Shown: piece after piece, positions 6,771-15,077 of the stretch | Layout: every line of letters begins with the position of its first letter | How positions within the stretch are numbered: the first letter of the stretch is position 1 | Assembly: GCA_025457965.1 (NCBI GenBank) | Contig: JALOTJ010000001.1 | Span: 65,271-102,715, forward strand | DNA: 37,445 nucleotides | Direction of reading: 5' to 3' | Source: Spirochaetota bacterium | GTDB lineage: Bacteria; Spirochaetota; UBA4802; UBA5368 | The notes under the pieces: generated by a model | Seen by the model: only the letters and a program-made list of their open reading frames with translations | The model's database searches: none | What the model was told of the DNA's origin: nothing | Position numbers and translations under genes: made by a program

Positions 6771-8534
6771 ATGCAGAGAGAACCATTGACGCGCCACAAG
6801 GGCGTTCTGGAGTGGGTCGACGAAATAGCCCGACTCACCACGCCCGATAAAATACTCTGGATCGACGGATCCGAAAAGGAAAAAGACGAGTTGACGCGCG
6901 AGGCCTTCGGCACGGGCGAACTCATCGAGCTCAACCAGGAAAAGCTTCCCGGATGCGTCTATCATCGCACTGCGGTGAACGACGTCGCGCGCACTGAAAA
7001 CCTCACGTTTATCTGCACCTCAAAAAAAGACGACGCCGGCCCCACCAGCAACTGGATGTCACCGACGGACGCTTACGAGAAGCTCGGGGCCATCTTCAGC
7101 GGCTCCATGAAGGGGAGAAAGATGTATGTCCTTCCATTCATTATGGGGATTCCCGGATCCCCCTTCAACAAGGTCGGCGTTGAAATCACCGACAGCATCT
7201 ATGTCGTGCTCAACATGCGCATTATGACCCGCATGGGTGAGCTTGCATGGAGAGAACTGGGTGATAACGGGGAGTTTACCCGGTGCCTCCACGGCAAGGC
7301 CGACCTGAATCTCGACCGCCGTTTTATCTGTCACTTCCCCGAGGACAACGCCATTTGGAGCGTCGGCTCCGGTTACGGCGGGAACGTCCTCCTGGGAAAG
7401 AAATGCCTGGCTCTGCGCATAGCCAGCTACCTCGCGCACAACGAGGGCTGGTTCGCCGAACACATGATGATCGTCGGGGTCGAGAACCCCGAGGGAGAGG
7501 TCGCCTATATCGCGGGGGCCTTCCCGAGCGCCTGCGGCAAAACCAATCTCGCCATGCTGATTCCTCCCGGCAGCATGCCCGGATACAAGGTTTGGACGGT
7601 CGGCGACGACATCGCGTGGATGCGCGTGGGCGATGACGGACGCCTCTATGCCATCAACCCCGAGTACGGGTTTTTCGGCGTGGCGCCCGGCACCAATTAC
7701 AAGACCAATCCCAATGCAATGGAGACGGCCAAAAAGAACACCATATTCACCAACGTTCTTCTAAAAAAGGATGGAACAGTCTGGTGGGAGGGTATGGACG
7801 GCCCGGTACCCGACGAGGGCATCGATTGGAAGGGCGATCCCTGGACAAAGGAATCGACCGAGCCCGGTGCCAATCCCAACAGCCGCTTCACCGCCCCTGC
7901 CGGCCAGTGCCCGAGCATTTCGAAGCACTGGGAAGACCCGAAGGGCGTCCCCATCTCCGCCTTCCTCTTCGGCGGACGCAGGGCGAGCCTGGCCCCGCTG
8001 GTCTACGAATCGCTCAACTGGCAGCACGGCGTCTTCGTGGGCGCCACCATGGCCTCGGAGCGGACCGCCGCCCAGTACGGAAAGCTCGGAGAGGTCCGGC
8101 GCGACCCGATGGCCATGATCCCCTTCTGCGGTTACAACATGGGGGATTATTTCAAACACTGGCTCGCGATGGGCAAAAAACTTTCCAGCGCCCCTCGGAT
8201 TTATAACGTCAACTGGTTCCGCCAGGACGAAAGCGGAAAATTCCTCTGGCCCGGGTTCGGCGAAAATCTTCGCGTTCTGAAGTGGGTCATAGACCGCTGT
8301 TTCGACCGGGTCGACGCGCAGCAAACGCCGATCGGTTATGTGCCCAAACCGGGAGATATAAATATTGAGGGGCTGGATATCAGCGCCGGCACGATGCAGG
8401 GACTCCTGGGAATCGACAGGGGCCAGTGGGTCGAAGAACTCAAGGGGCTTCGGGAATTTTTCGAAAAATTCGGCGACCGCCTCCCGAAGGAACTCTGGGA
8501 TGAGTATCACGCGCTCGAAAAACGGCTCGCGTAA
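6771..8534 (+). CDS. pckG: Phosphoenolpyruvate carboxykinase (GTP)
   Basis: The ATG at 6771 is chosen because AGGGGG lies just upstream and the family homology begins there; in-frame codons back to 6681 look non-coding. The protein has 587 residues, typical for the GTP-dependent form. Residues 248-261 (AGAFPSACGKTNLA) are the P-loop with the reactive Cys255 and Lys257. VGDDIAW (278-283) binds the nucleotide metal, and PAGQCPSI and FLFGGRRA are also family motifs. It converts oxaloacetate and GTP to PEP, CO2 and GDP in gluconeogenesis, or runs in reverse as an anaplerotic step. A TTGACA at 6616 with a poor -10 may give it its own promoter in the 174-base gap after the FTR gene. Confidence 0.98.
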   Translation: MQREPLTRHKGVLEWVDEIARLTTPDKILWIDGSEKEKDELTREAFGTGELIELNQEKLPGCVYHRTAVNDVARTENLTFICTSKKDDAGPTSNWMSPTDAYEKLGAIFSGSMKGRKMYVLPFIMGIPGSPFNKVGVEITDSIYVVLNMRIMTRMGELAWRELGDNGEFTRCLHGKADLNLDRRFICHFPEDNAIWSVGSGYGGNVLLGKKCLALRIASYLAHNEGWFAEHMMIVGVENPEGEVAYIAGAFPSACGKTNLAMLIPPGSMPGYKVWTVGDDIAWMRVGDDGRLYAINPEYGFFGVAPGTNYKTNPNAMETAKKNTIFTNVLLKKDGTVWWEGMDGPVPDEGIDWKGDPWTKESTEPGANPNSRFTAPAGQCPSISKHWEDPKGVPISAFLFGGRRASLAPLVYESLNWQHGVFVGATMASERTAAQYGKLGEVRRDPMAMIPFCGYNMGDYFKHWLAMGKKLSSAPRIYNVNWFRQDESGKFLWPGFGENLRVLKWVIDRCFDRVDAQQTPIGYVPKPGDINIEGLDISAGTMQGLLGIDRGQWVEELKGLREFFEKFGDRLPKELWDEYHALEKRLA

Positions 8535-8552
8535 TCAGTAAAAGGCTGACTC

Positions 8553-8580
8553 GACAGGGCCCCCGCAAGGGGGCTTTGTC
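8553..8580. terminator. Hairpin between convergent pckG and nadE
   Basis: A 12-bp stem (8553-8564 with 8569-8580, two G-U pairs) carries a stable GCAA loop. It fills almost the whole 47-base gap between the convergent stops and may serve both directions. There is no long T-run on either side. Confidence 0.6.
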
Positions 8581-8581
8581 G

Positions 8582-10225
8582 TTACTGGCGGAAGCGCTGC
8601 GCCATCGGTATTCGCCGACCGATACCGAACGCCTTCGTGGTCACCTTGAGCCCGGGCGGGGCCTGGCGCCGCTTATACTCGTTGCGGTCGACCTTGATTA
8701 AAATATCGCGAACAATCTCCGCCGGAAAGCCATCGGCGATGATTTCGTCCGCGGACATGGCACGCTCGATATAGCGCTCGAGGATGCCGTCGAGCATGGC
8801 GTACGGCGGCAGGCTGTCCTCGTCCTTCTGGTTTTCGCGGAGCTCGGCCGAGGGCGGCTTCTCAATGCTGGAACGGGGAATTATTTCTCCACCGCGATTG
8901 ATGTGCTCCGCAAGCCGGTACACCAGCGTCTTCGGAAGGTCGGAGAGTACCGCAAGCCCTCCCGACATGTCGCCGTACAGCGTGCAGTAGCCCATGGCAA
9001 GCTCGGACTTGTTCCCGGTCGTGAGCAGCAGGCTCCCGAACTTGTTGCTTGCCGCCATGAGGATGTTGCCCCGTATGCGCGCCTGGATGTTCTCTTCGGC
9101 AACGTCCTCCGGCCGTCCGGCGAAAATCCCGGAGAGCAGGTCTTTGTAGGCTCCATAGAGTCCACCGATAGGGATGGTCTCCACGCGAATAGCGAGGTTC
9201 GCCGCGAGTTCGACGGAATCGTCGACACTGCCCCGCGACGAAAACGGTGACGGCATGGTAATCCCCATAACATTTTCATTTCCAAGCGCCTGAACTGCAA
9301 GTGCCGCGGTAAGCGCTGAATCGATGCCTCCCGAAAGCCCAACGACAATGCTCCTGAAGCCGCATTTGTTGACGTAATCCCGAAGCCCCAGAACCAGCGC
9401 CAGCCGGATATCCTCGAGTTCGTCTTCCCTCGGAAAGGGACCCGTCCCGATGGAGGCATCATCGACAACGACAAGGTCCTCCGCGAAGCGCGCGGCCCTT
9501 GCCGCAAAAACGCCCTGCGCGTCGACCATGAAGCTGTTGCCGTCGAATATCAGGCTGTCATTACCGCCCGCCTGGTTGACGTATACCACCGGCACGGCGT
9601 TCTTGCGTGCGACTGCGGAAATCATGGCCCATTTGACGGCGTTCTTTCCCCGCACATAGGGCGATGCGTTAATCGAAACCAGCAGATCGATCCCCAGGTC
9701 GACCAGGCTTTTCACCGGATCAACGTGATATCGCCTCATGGCCGGCGAGGCGTCGGCGTAATCGAGATCGTTCCAGATGTCCTCGCAGATGGTGATGCCG
9801 ATCGACCGTCCGCCGTATAAAACCGGCTCCTGCCGGCGTGCGGGCGAAAAGTACCGCATCTCGTCAAAGACGTCGTAGGTGGGAAGAAGGGTTTTATGAT
9901 GGCGCGAAAGGACGCGACCGTCGGCCAGGAACGCCGCGGAGTTGAAGAGCATCGGACTGTTCTCGCGGTCGTAATCGACATATCCGCATATGGCGGCAAT
10001 TCCGCTGCAGGCCGTGGCAACGGCCTCAAGCGAGGCCAGGTTGTCGTCGATCAGTCGGTGATTCTCCAGTAGATCCATCGGCGGGTAACCGATCGTTGCC
10101 ATCTCCGGGAAGACGACCAGCTCCGCCCCCAGATGTTTCGCCCGCTCGATGCAGGATACCAGCTTCGCGCGGTTTCCTTCAATGTCGGCAATCACGGGAT
10201 TGGTCTGTGCAAGCGCGATCCTCAT
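8582..10225 (-). CDS. nadE: Glutamine-dependent NAD+ synthetase
   Basis: The protein has 547 residues with two domains. The N-terminal nitrilase-type glutaminase (about 1-250) has the triad E41 (FPEMATIGYPP), K111 (HHKTLLPTYDVFDE) and C147 (ITICEDIW). The C-terminal synthetase (about 270-547) has the pyrophosphate loop SGGIDS (298-303) and ends with the NEYKRRQAPPGLK region. It makes NAD+ from deamido-NAD+, ATP and glutamine, supplying ammonia through an internal channel. The start is 6 bases after the stop of the HEAT protein gene, and the AGG of that stop region serves as its ribosome binding site, so the two are one operon. All catalytic residues are intact. Confidence 0.97.
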   Translation of the reverse strand: MRIALAQTNPVIADIEGNRAKLVSCIERAKHLGAELVVFPEMATIGYPPMDLLENHRLIDDNLASLEAVATACSGIAAICGYVDYDRENSPMLFNSAAFLADGRVLSRHHKTLLPTYDVFDEMRYFSPARRQEPVLYGGRSIGITICEDIWNDLDYADASPAMRRYHVDPVKSLVDLGIDLLVSINASPYVRGKNAVKWAMISAVARKNAVPVVYVNQAGGNDSLIFDGNSFMVDAQGVFAARAARFAEDLVVVDDASIGTGPFPREDELEDIRLALVLGLRDYVNKCGFRSIVVGLSGGIDSALTAALAVQALGNENVMGITMPSPFSSRGSVDDSVELAANLAIRVETIPIGGLYGAYKDLLSGIFAGRPEDVAEENIQARIRGNILMAASNKFGSLLLTTGNKSELAMGYCTLYGDMSGGLAVLSDLPKTLVYRLAEHINRGGEIIPRSSIEKPPSAELRENQKDEDSLPPYAMLDGILERYIERAMSADEIIADGFPAEIVRDILIKVDRNEYKRRQAPPGLKVTTKAFGIGRRIPMAQRFRQ

Positions 10226-10231
10226 TCCGAC

Positions 10232-11545
10232 CTACCTTGTCATGAATCCGCGTACGGCATGGCGCAGCTTTTCCCTGAAGACCGGATCGGTCTCCACCAC
10301 GTACTGGTCATAGAGCGGAAGCATCGAGGCCCTGTCGCCCGTGCGCATCAGCGCGTAGAGTGCCGCAAGCCTCACATAAAGGCTCGTCTCGGTGCAGACA
10401 ACTTCCTGGAGTTTTACGGTAACCGCCCGGGCGCCCCTGAATGCGCCGAGCGAGTTGCAGGTTTCCGCCCTCACACGGTAATCGGCATCGCTCAGCGCCG
10501 GCATAAGCAGGCCGATCGCACGGGCATCACCGATATCGCCGCAGGCCAGTGCCGCCCTGATTCGCAGTGTTACATTTGCATCCGAGGAAAGCACCCGCTC
10601 GATACCCCTGAAGCCGCCTCCGTTACGCGTGACGATGAGCGCATCAATCAGCAGTTCCTTTATCGCATCGTCATCCTCGACCGCAAGCTGGGCCGAAACG
10701 GCGGACGACGCGGCCGGGGACCGGAATTCCAGAAGAGCCAGGGCGGCCGCAAGGCGGATATCCCTGTTCTCGTCGCCGAGGGCGCGCAACAGCACATGGA
10801 TCGAGGCCGCGTCGCGAAATTTTCGTATCAGCTCGATTGATTTAATGCGCACTTCCCAGTTCGGATCGGAAAGCGCGAGCGTTCGTACGATCGGCATGTT
10901 CTCGGCGAGGTTGTTGTGCTCGGTGCATTTAAGCGCGTAATAACGGACTGACTTGTTCTCATCTTTCAGAAGATCTCTCAGCAGGTAGCCCACCCTGCGG
11001 TCGTACAGGTGATAAATCGCCTCCAGCGCATAAACACGATATATCGGATCGGGGTTTCGTGTCATATTAAGGATATAGGGGAACATGCGGTCATCTCCCA
11101 GCTTCGAGAGCGCCTTTATGGTGCTCTCCCGCACGGTGGAAAATGGGCTGGCAAGCTCCTCAACGAGCGCGGCCACGACACGCCGGTCGTCCGAAGCGGC
11201 CATAACGTCGATGATTCTTTTTTTAACGGGGAACGAACTGCTCTGCCGCAGCAGATCCATCCACAGGGGGGACACGCTTCTGAACGGATACCGGGAGAGG
11301 GCGTCGATCGCGCGGTCCTTACGCTCCATATCTCCGTCGTTTAGCACGGTATCCTTCAGCAGCGGGAGGAGATCTCCTGGCCGTTTCGTTTCTATGTAGC
11401 GCACGGAGCGCTCATACTCTTCGTGCGCGCCACGCACTATCGCAGAATGAAGCGAGGCTGCGGTCTGTTCACCGGCCGCCTGAACGGCCGTGACGAGTAT
11501 GACTGCGGCCAATGCAGATAGTATCGGTAAAACCTTATTTCTCAT
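10232..11545 (-). CDS. Exported HEAT-repeat protein
   Basis: The 437-residue product begins with a signal peptide (MRNKVLPILSALAAVILVTA, cleavage near VQAAG). The rest is a chain of about ten helical HEAT-like repeats of 30-35 residues, recognisable from recurring motifs such as ALGDENRDIRLAAALALLEF and ALSDADYRVRAETCNSLG. Such repeats form a superhelical scaffold for protein binding, here in the periplasm. It lies immediately upstream of nadE in the same transcript, but no functional link to NAD synthesis is obvious. A second HEAT protein is encoded at 16198-16986. No catalytic motif is visible and the binding partner is unknown. Confidence 0.88.
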   Translation of the reverse strand: MRNKVLPILSALAAVILVTAVQAAGEQTAASLHSAIVRGAHEEYERSVRYIETKRPGDLLPLLKDTVLNDGDMERKDRAIDALSRYPFRSVSPLWMDLLRQSSSFPVKKRIIDVMAASDDRRVVAALVEELASPFSTVRESTIKALSKLGDDRMFPYILNMTRNPDPIYRVYALEAIYHLYDRRVGYLLRDLLKDENKSVRYYALKCTEHNNLAENMPIVRTLALSDPNWEVRIKSIELIRKFRDAASIHVLLRALGDENRDIRLAAALALLEFRSPAASSAVSAQLAVEDDDAIKELLIDALIVTRNGGGFRGIERVLSSDANVTLRIRAALACGDIGDARAIGLLMPALSDADYRVRAETCNSLGAFRGARAVTVKLQEVVCTETSLYVRLAALYALMRTGDRASMLPLYDQYVVETDPVFREKLRHAVRGFMTR

Positions 11546-11626
11546 GGGATTCTTCGGCGGTCAGCCGGCCATTATTTCCGAAGGGCGGACCATGGGTGTA
11601 TTGAATTGCACGCCGCATTTTTGTCA

Positions 11627-11658
11627 ATAAATAAGAAAACCCGGGACATGATCCCGGG
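11627..11658 (-). terminator. Intrinsic terminator after the TetR-family gene
   Basis: On the minus strand the hairpin CCCGGGA (11652-11658) / TCCCGGG (11640-11646) with a 5-base loop is followed by TTTTCTTATTTATT. It lies 28 bases past the regulator's stop. Confidence 0.85.
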
Positions 11659-11685
11659 CCCGGCGCCGCCGAAACATGCCGGAGG

Positions 11686-12294
11686 CTATTTCATCACGCC
11701 GTAGAGGTAGTTCGCCACAACGGCATCGAGCACGTCCTTTTCAAGAACGTTCGCCTTTTTTCTGTCGAAATCATAGACCACGTACATAACCGCGCCGATG
11801 AGCATAAGCGCCGTCAACTCGGGATTGATGGTCTTTTTGTACACACCTTTCTTCTTGATCTCATCCATGTCGCGCGTTACGACCTTGGTGGCATACTCCA
11901 GGAATTTTTCGACCCGCTGCACCACTTCCTCGTCAATTCCCACGATGTCCTTGTATATCAGCTTTATGACGATGGGCTCGCTCATGATCACGTTGATGCA
12001 ACCGTAGATGCGCTCCGCCACGAACTTTAGAACCGATTTCTGCGCCGGATTTGTCTTTAAAAAATCCTTCAGGTCGTCCGGATCGAGGATATCATCAATG
12101 TTTTCCTCGACCGACTCGAGTATCGCGTAGAGTATTTCGCGCTTGTTGCCGAAATACTGGTACACGGTCCCCCGGGCGATGTTGAGCTTTTCGCACACCT
12201 GTCCGATATGAGTGCTCTGGAAACCGTTCTGGATGAACATCTCCTTCGCCGTATCGATTATCTGCTGCTTTCTTTTCTGACCTTTCGCAGGCAT
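11686..12294 (-). CDS. TetR/AcrR-family transcriptional regulator
   Basis: This 202-residue protein has a start with a good AAGGAG site (GGTGAAGGAGCAGTGAG before ATG). Residues about 10-56 form the TetR DNA-binding domain: IIDTAKEMFIQNGF, then the helix-turn-helix around IGQVCEKLNIARGTVYQYF and NKREILYAILE. The C-terminal ligand-binding domain (about 70-202) has no diagnostic similarity I can name. Proteins of this kind repress until a small molecule binds. No transporter or enzyme gene is divergent from it, so its target may be itself or a distant gene. An inverted repeat at 12574-12587, inside a candidate promoter upstream, could be its own operator. Confidence 0.95.
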   Translation of the reverse strand: MPAKGQKRKQQIIDTAKEMFIQNGFQSTHIGQVCEKLNIARGTVYQYFGNKREILYAILESVEENIDDILDPDDLKDFLKTNPAQKSVLKFVAERIYGCINVIMSEPIVIKLIYKDIVGIDEEVVQRVEKFLEYATKVVTRDMDEIKKKGVYKKTINPELTALMLIGAVMYVVYDFDRKKANVLEKDVLDAVVANYLYGVMK

Positions 12295-12318
12295 CTCACT
12301 GCTCCTTCACCGAAAATT

Positions 12319-12453
12319 TCATTCGCCCCCGAGCCCGCTTTCGCCACAGCCCCGGCGCTGCCTGATCCTCTTCATCTCGTTCCGAATGGGCACCAGCGCT
12401 TCTCTGAGCTCTTGCATGACAAGGTCGGCCCTTTCCTGTATCTCTCTGCTCAT
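12319..12453 (-). CDS. Possible 44-residue leader protein upstream of the TetR gene
   Basis: A short frame runs from ATG at 12453 to TGA at 12319 and ends 24 bases before the regulator's start. The product begins MSREIQERADLVMQELREAL and is a charged amphipathic helix ending in a Gly/Cys-rich tail (GCGESGLGGE). There is no clear ribosome binding site before the ATG, which argues against it. It may be a small gene cotranscribed with the regulator or just leader RNA. No family is recognised. Confidence 0.35.
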   Translation of the reverse strand: MSREIQERADLVMQELREALVPIRNEMKRIRQRRGCGESGLGGE

Positions 12454-12562
12454 TTCAAATTGACTTTTATAATATCCGAAATATGACCGGCCGACCACCT
12501 TGTTGCCGACTGTGAAACCCCATCGTTTTACGTAAACGCACCTCTTTTACCTTTTCGTAGCA

Positions 12563-12591
12563 AGTATATCAATATATGAACACATATCGAA
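12563..12591 (-). promoter_or_regulatory. Candidate promoter with internal inverted repeat (possible TetR operator)
   Basis: On the minus strand TTCGAT (12586-12591) and TATACT (12563-12568) are 17 bases apart. An inverted repeat ATATG-AACA-CATAT (12574-12587) occupies the spacer, the usual place for a repressor of the TetR type. The -35 matches at three positions only. Confidence 0.35.
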
Positions 12592-12873
12592 AAAATCACT
12601 AAAAATATTAAATATTAACAAAATATTTTAATAGTCAAATTTATCAATAATATTATACATCATTCCTGGACTGATTAGATATATAGCAACATCGCGCGAT
12701 ATATGTCAATTAGAACAATAATATTATTTTTGTTCCGGTAAAAAACCGGCACGGCAAAGCCCAGAAACTGCGATAATAATATTTTTATAGATAAATACAA
12801 AATAAGTAGGGTAATTATACGTCAACAACTTTTCACCGGCTTCCAGAAGCAGCCAGTGCCGGTCACCCTTACA

Positions 12874-12906
12874 ACGGAAGAGCACGGCGCCGCCGTGCTC
12901 TTCCGT
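12874..12906. terminator. Perfect 15-bp hairpin after the 80-residue gene
   Basis: Arms 12874-12888 and 12892-12906 pair perfectly around a GCC loop. It starts 32 bases beyond the stop of the minus-strand gene at 12938 and probably ends that transcript. There is no T-run, so it could instead be a stabilising 3' structure. Confidence 0.55.
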
Positions 12907-12937
12907 ATTCAACAAAAATGTCCCGACTTTATGGCCG

Positions 12938-13180
12938 CTAAACCATGCGGTCAACATTGGCACCGATCCGCTCGTCCTGTTTGACCTGTATCTCGGCGCC
13001 AATGAGCATATAGAGGAAATTTTTCACCTCATCGAGGTCCATCATCACCTTGTCGTAATCGAATTGTGGCGCCTCGGTCCTCAGTCCTGAAGCGGCCCTC
13101 GCGTTAACGGCGAACATTCTCTCATCGATCGCTGCGGATCGCACCGAGGGGAAGCCGGGGATAACCGATGTGACATCCAT
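12938..13180 (-). CDS. 80-residue protein of unknown function
   Basis: A near-perfect ribosome binding site (GGAAGGAGGTGCTGAA before ATG) makes this a confident gene despite its size. The N-terminal part (MDVTSVIPGFPSVRSAAIDERMF) is low in secondary structure. The C-terminal half (FDYDKVMMDLDEVKNFLYMLIGAEI) looks like a helix with hydrophobic spacing, perhaps an oligomerisation helix. No signal peptide or membrane segment is present and there is no cysteine. It lies between the TPR gene and a strong hairpin, with 117 bases to the TPR gene, so it is likely its own transcript or a distal operon gene. I do not recognise the family. Confidence 0.75.
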   Translation of the reverse strand: MDVTSVIPGFPSVRSAAIDERMFAVNARAASGLRTEAPQFDYDKVMMDLDEVKNFLYMLIGAEIQVKQDERIGANVDRMV

Positions 13181-13297
13181 TTCAGCACCTCCTTCCGTGG
13201 AGTACTTCTATTATACCATCGGCATTTTTTAATAATATTGAAGAATATTTTAAAAAAATCCGGGCTAAAAAAGAGGGAATTGAAGTCGGAAACGCCC

Positions 13298-14008
13298 TTA
13301 CCCACGTTTCCCCGGGCGCGTGCCCAGGAGCTCGGCGATGTGGGCCTTGATCTCGGTCGATTCGGGCATCCTGGCAAGCGCCTTTTTATAATGGTCCCTG
13401 GCCGTCCTGGCCTGGCCACGCTTCATGCAGACATAGCCCATTGTGTCGAGATAGGCCGGATGAGATGGTTTTGCCTTCAGCGCAATCGACGCGTGGTCGG
13501 CGGCCTCGGCGAGGTCCCCGCCGCTTTCGGCAATCAGAAAGGCAAGAGAATTGTGGGCGTTCCAGTTGCGTGGATCGATGCCGATTATCTCGCGGTATGA
13601 CTCAATCGCCTCGTCGTAGCGTCCCGTTTTCTCGCGGCAGTATCCTCTCATATTGAGAGCGGCGGCGTCCCTGGGCGAAAGCCCTATGCTTGTTTCGAGC
13701 AACCGCTCCGCCGCGGCATACTCCCCGTACATGATGAGGCAGTAGGCCAGGAGCTTGCGAACGGTATTGATATCCACGAACACAAGAGGCAGGTCGATAA
13801 CCCGCCTGAAGTATTCGGCCGCGCTTTTATACAGTCCGGTGCGCGCATAACAGATGCCCAGGTTGTAGAGAACCTCCGGGTTGTCCCGGTCGAGGGCCTC
13901 CGCCGCCCTGAGGTCCTCCATGGCATTCCGGTAGTCATTTATCACGCTCTTGCTGAGCGCGTCCGCCAGAAACCTCTTTATTTTGCCGTCAAGCCCTATG
14001 TCAGCCAT
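13298..14008 (-). CDS. TPR-repeat protein
   Basis: The 236-residue product begins at the ATG at 14008, overlapping the end of surE by 8 bases. It has about five to six tetratricopeptide repeats, visible as PEVLYNLGICYARTGLYKSA, AAALNMRGYCREKTGRYDEA, NWNAHNSLAFLIAES and HPAYLDTMGYVCMKRGQ. No signal peptide is present, so it is probably cytoplasmic. TPRs mediate protein-protein contacts. The translational coupling to surE is clear from the overlap, but the purpose of the pairing is not known. The C-terminal end (LGTRPGKRG) is basic. Confidence 0.9.
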   Translation of the reverse strand: MADIGLDGKIKRFLADALSKSVINDYRNAMEDLRAAEALDRDNPEVLYNLGICYARTGLYKSAAEYFRRVIDLPLVFVDINTVRKLLAYCLIMYGEYAAAERLLETSIGLSPRDAAALNMRGYCREKTGRYDEAIESYREIIGIDPRNWNAHNSLAFLIAESGGDLAEAADHASIALKAKPSHPAYLDTMGYVCMKRGQARTARDHYKKALARMPESTEIKAHIAELLGTRPGKRG

Positions 14009-14747
14009 GGGCGCCCTGTCCCGAAAAACGCCGTATGAATGAATGGTCTGTGCAGTCGAGATGGAGCGGCGTTATCGAAATATATCCATTTCGCAGCTCC
14101 ACCGCATCGCTCCCCTCAAGTTCATCACTTTCGATCCTTCCCGTCATGCGCATGTGCATTACATTGCCACTGCTTCCCGTAATGCTGTACGAATCGCGGT
14201 AGCGGCGCTTTCCAAGTGTTGTATAGCGAACCCCCGCAATACGCTTATCGGGCAGGTCCGGATAATTAATATTGAGAAACAACGGACCGCGTTCGGCCAG
14301 CATTCGGTACTCGTCAAGGTACGCCGCCATAAAGCCCGCCGCCGCGCCGAAATAGTCCGAAGACCCGATACAATCGAGCGAAAGCGCGATACCGGAGACC
14401 CCGAAAATGAACGCCGTCCTCGCACCGGCCGTCGTTCCTGAAAAATAGACGTCGTCACCGAGATTTGGACCGTGGTTGATGCCGGAAATGACCAGATCGA
14501 TCGAGGGGATGATCCCGCCGTGCAGCCCCACGTTCACGCAGTCGGCGGGAAAGCCGTCCAGGGCGTAGCGCCCCTCGGAGAGCATCTCCACGCCGAGGTC
14601 GTTACGTACCGTTATCGCGTTCGAACACGCGCTCCTCTCCGTGTTCGGCGCGATTACATAAACCCCATGCTTCACGGAGAGCGCGTCACCGAGCACCGTA
14701 ATCCCTTCAGAATGAATACCGTCGTCGTTCGTGAGAAGTATGTTCAT
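14001..14747 (-). CDS. surE: 5'-nucleotidase SurE
   Basis: The 248-residue protein has the SurE signature from the first residues: LLTNDDGI with metal ligands D8 and D9, S39 in NTERSACSN, and N91 in SGINHGPNLGDDVYFSGT. SurE removes phosphate from nucleoside 5'- and 3'-monophosphates and from short polyphosphate and is linked to stationary-phase survival. The length matches the family and all metal ligands are in place. It is the first gene of a two-gene unit with the TPR protein. A 330-base intergenic region lies upstream of it. Confidence 0.97.
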   Translation of the reverse strand: MNILLTNDDGIHSEGITVLGDALSVKHGVYVIAPNTERSACSNAITVRNDLGVEMLSEGRYALDGFPADCVNVGLHGGIIPSIDLVISGINHGPNLGDDVYFSGTTAGARTAFIFGVSGIALSLDCIGSSDYFGAAAGFMAAYLDEYRMLAERGPLFLNINYPDLPDKRIAGVRYTTLGKRRYRDSYSITGSSGNVMHMRMTGRIESDELEGSDAVELRNGYISITPLHLDCTDHSFIRRFSGQGAHG

Positions 14748-14893
14748 CGCAGCCTGTCACCATTTGCCCGTACTGTTAAGCGGAACGGCCGGGGGCCGCC
14801 CGCGCGGAATTGCTATACGATAGCGCCATCGTGCGCACTTGCAATAATTAAATTTGCTCCCGGAGATTTTCAACGCGCTTTATTCATAAAACA

Positions 14894-14923
14894 TTGACAA
14901 CCATCGACCATTCACGCTACATT
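14894..14923 (+). promoter_or_regulatory. Candidate promoter of the FmdB-type gene
   Basis: TTGACA (14894-14899) matches the consensus and is followed after 18 bases by TACATT (14918-14923), four of six positions. This leaves a leader of about 150 bases before the start at 15078, which includes the hairpin at 15045-15064. Confidence 0.45.
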
Positions 14924-15044
14924 CATGATCGGGCCGTTGAATGGCCGGGGCAACCACCATAAATCCAGACTTTGCGGCCAGTGCAGTATTGAGAATGTTC
15001 GAATCATTACGTTTTGAGACGCCTGATTCACCGCAAGAACCTAT

Positions 15045-15064
15045 CGGGACCCGTCAGGGTCCCG
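15045..15064 (+). promoter_or_regulatory. Leader hairpin next to the ribosome binding site of the zinc-ribbon gene
   Basis: CGGGACCC (15045-15052) pairs perfectly with GGGTCCCG (15057-15064) around GTCA. It ends 2 bases before the CTGGAG ribosome binding site. It lacks a T-run, so it is more likely to affect translation or RNA stability than termination. Confidence 0.4.
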
Positions 15065-15077
15065 CCTGGAGATAACG

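Larger units (their letters stand above)
12454..12937. other. AT-rich gene-free stretch upstream of the TetR unit
   Basis: The part from 12540 to 12840 is strikingly AT-rich, with runs such as AAAATATTAAATATTAAC, against a GC-rich background. It contains the candidate promoter and operator of the TetR unit at its left side and a long hairpin at its right side. I see no gene in it. It may be a regulatory or nucleoid-protein-binding segment. Confidence 0.5.
14748..15077. other. Divergent intergenic region between surE and the zinc-ribbon gene
   Basis: No gene is visible. It contains a plus-strand promoter candidate at 14894-14923 and the hairpin at 15045-15064 just before the zinc-ribbon gene. 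No clear promoter for surE stands out. Confidence 0.45.

Noticed and set aside
8553..8580. Reading the pckG-nadE hairpin as a mobile-element end
   Set aside because: It is a single small stem with a GCAA loop between convergent genes, so a shared terminator explains it.
12724..13002. 92-residue minus-strand frame in the AT-rich stretch
   Set aside because: It overlaps the start-to-stop region of the well-supported 80-residue gene and runs through the 15-bp hairpin; it lacks a ribosome binding site.
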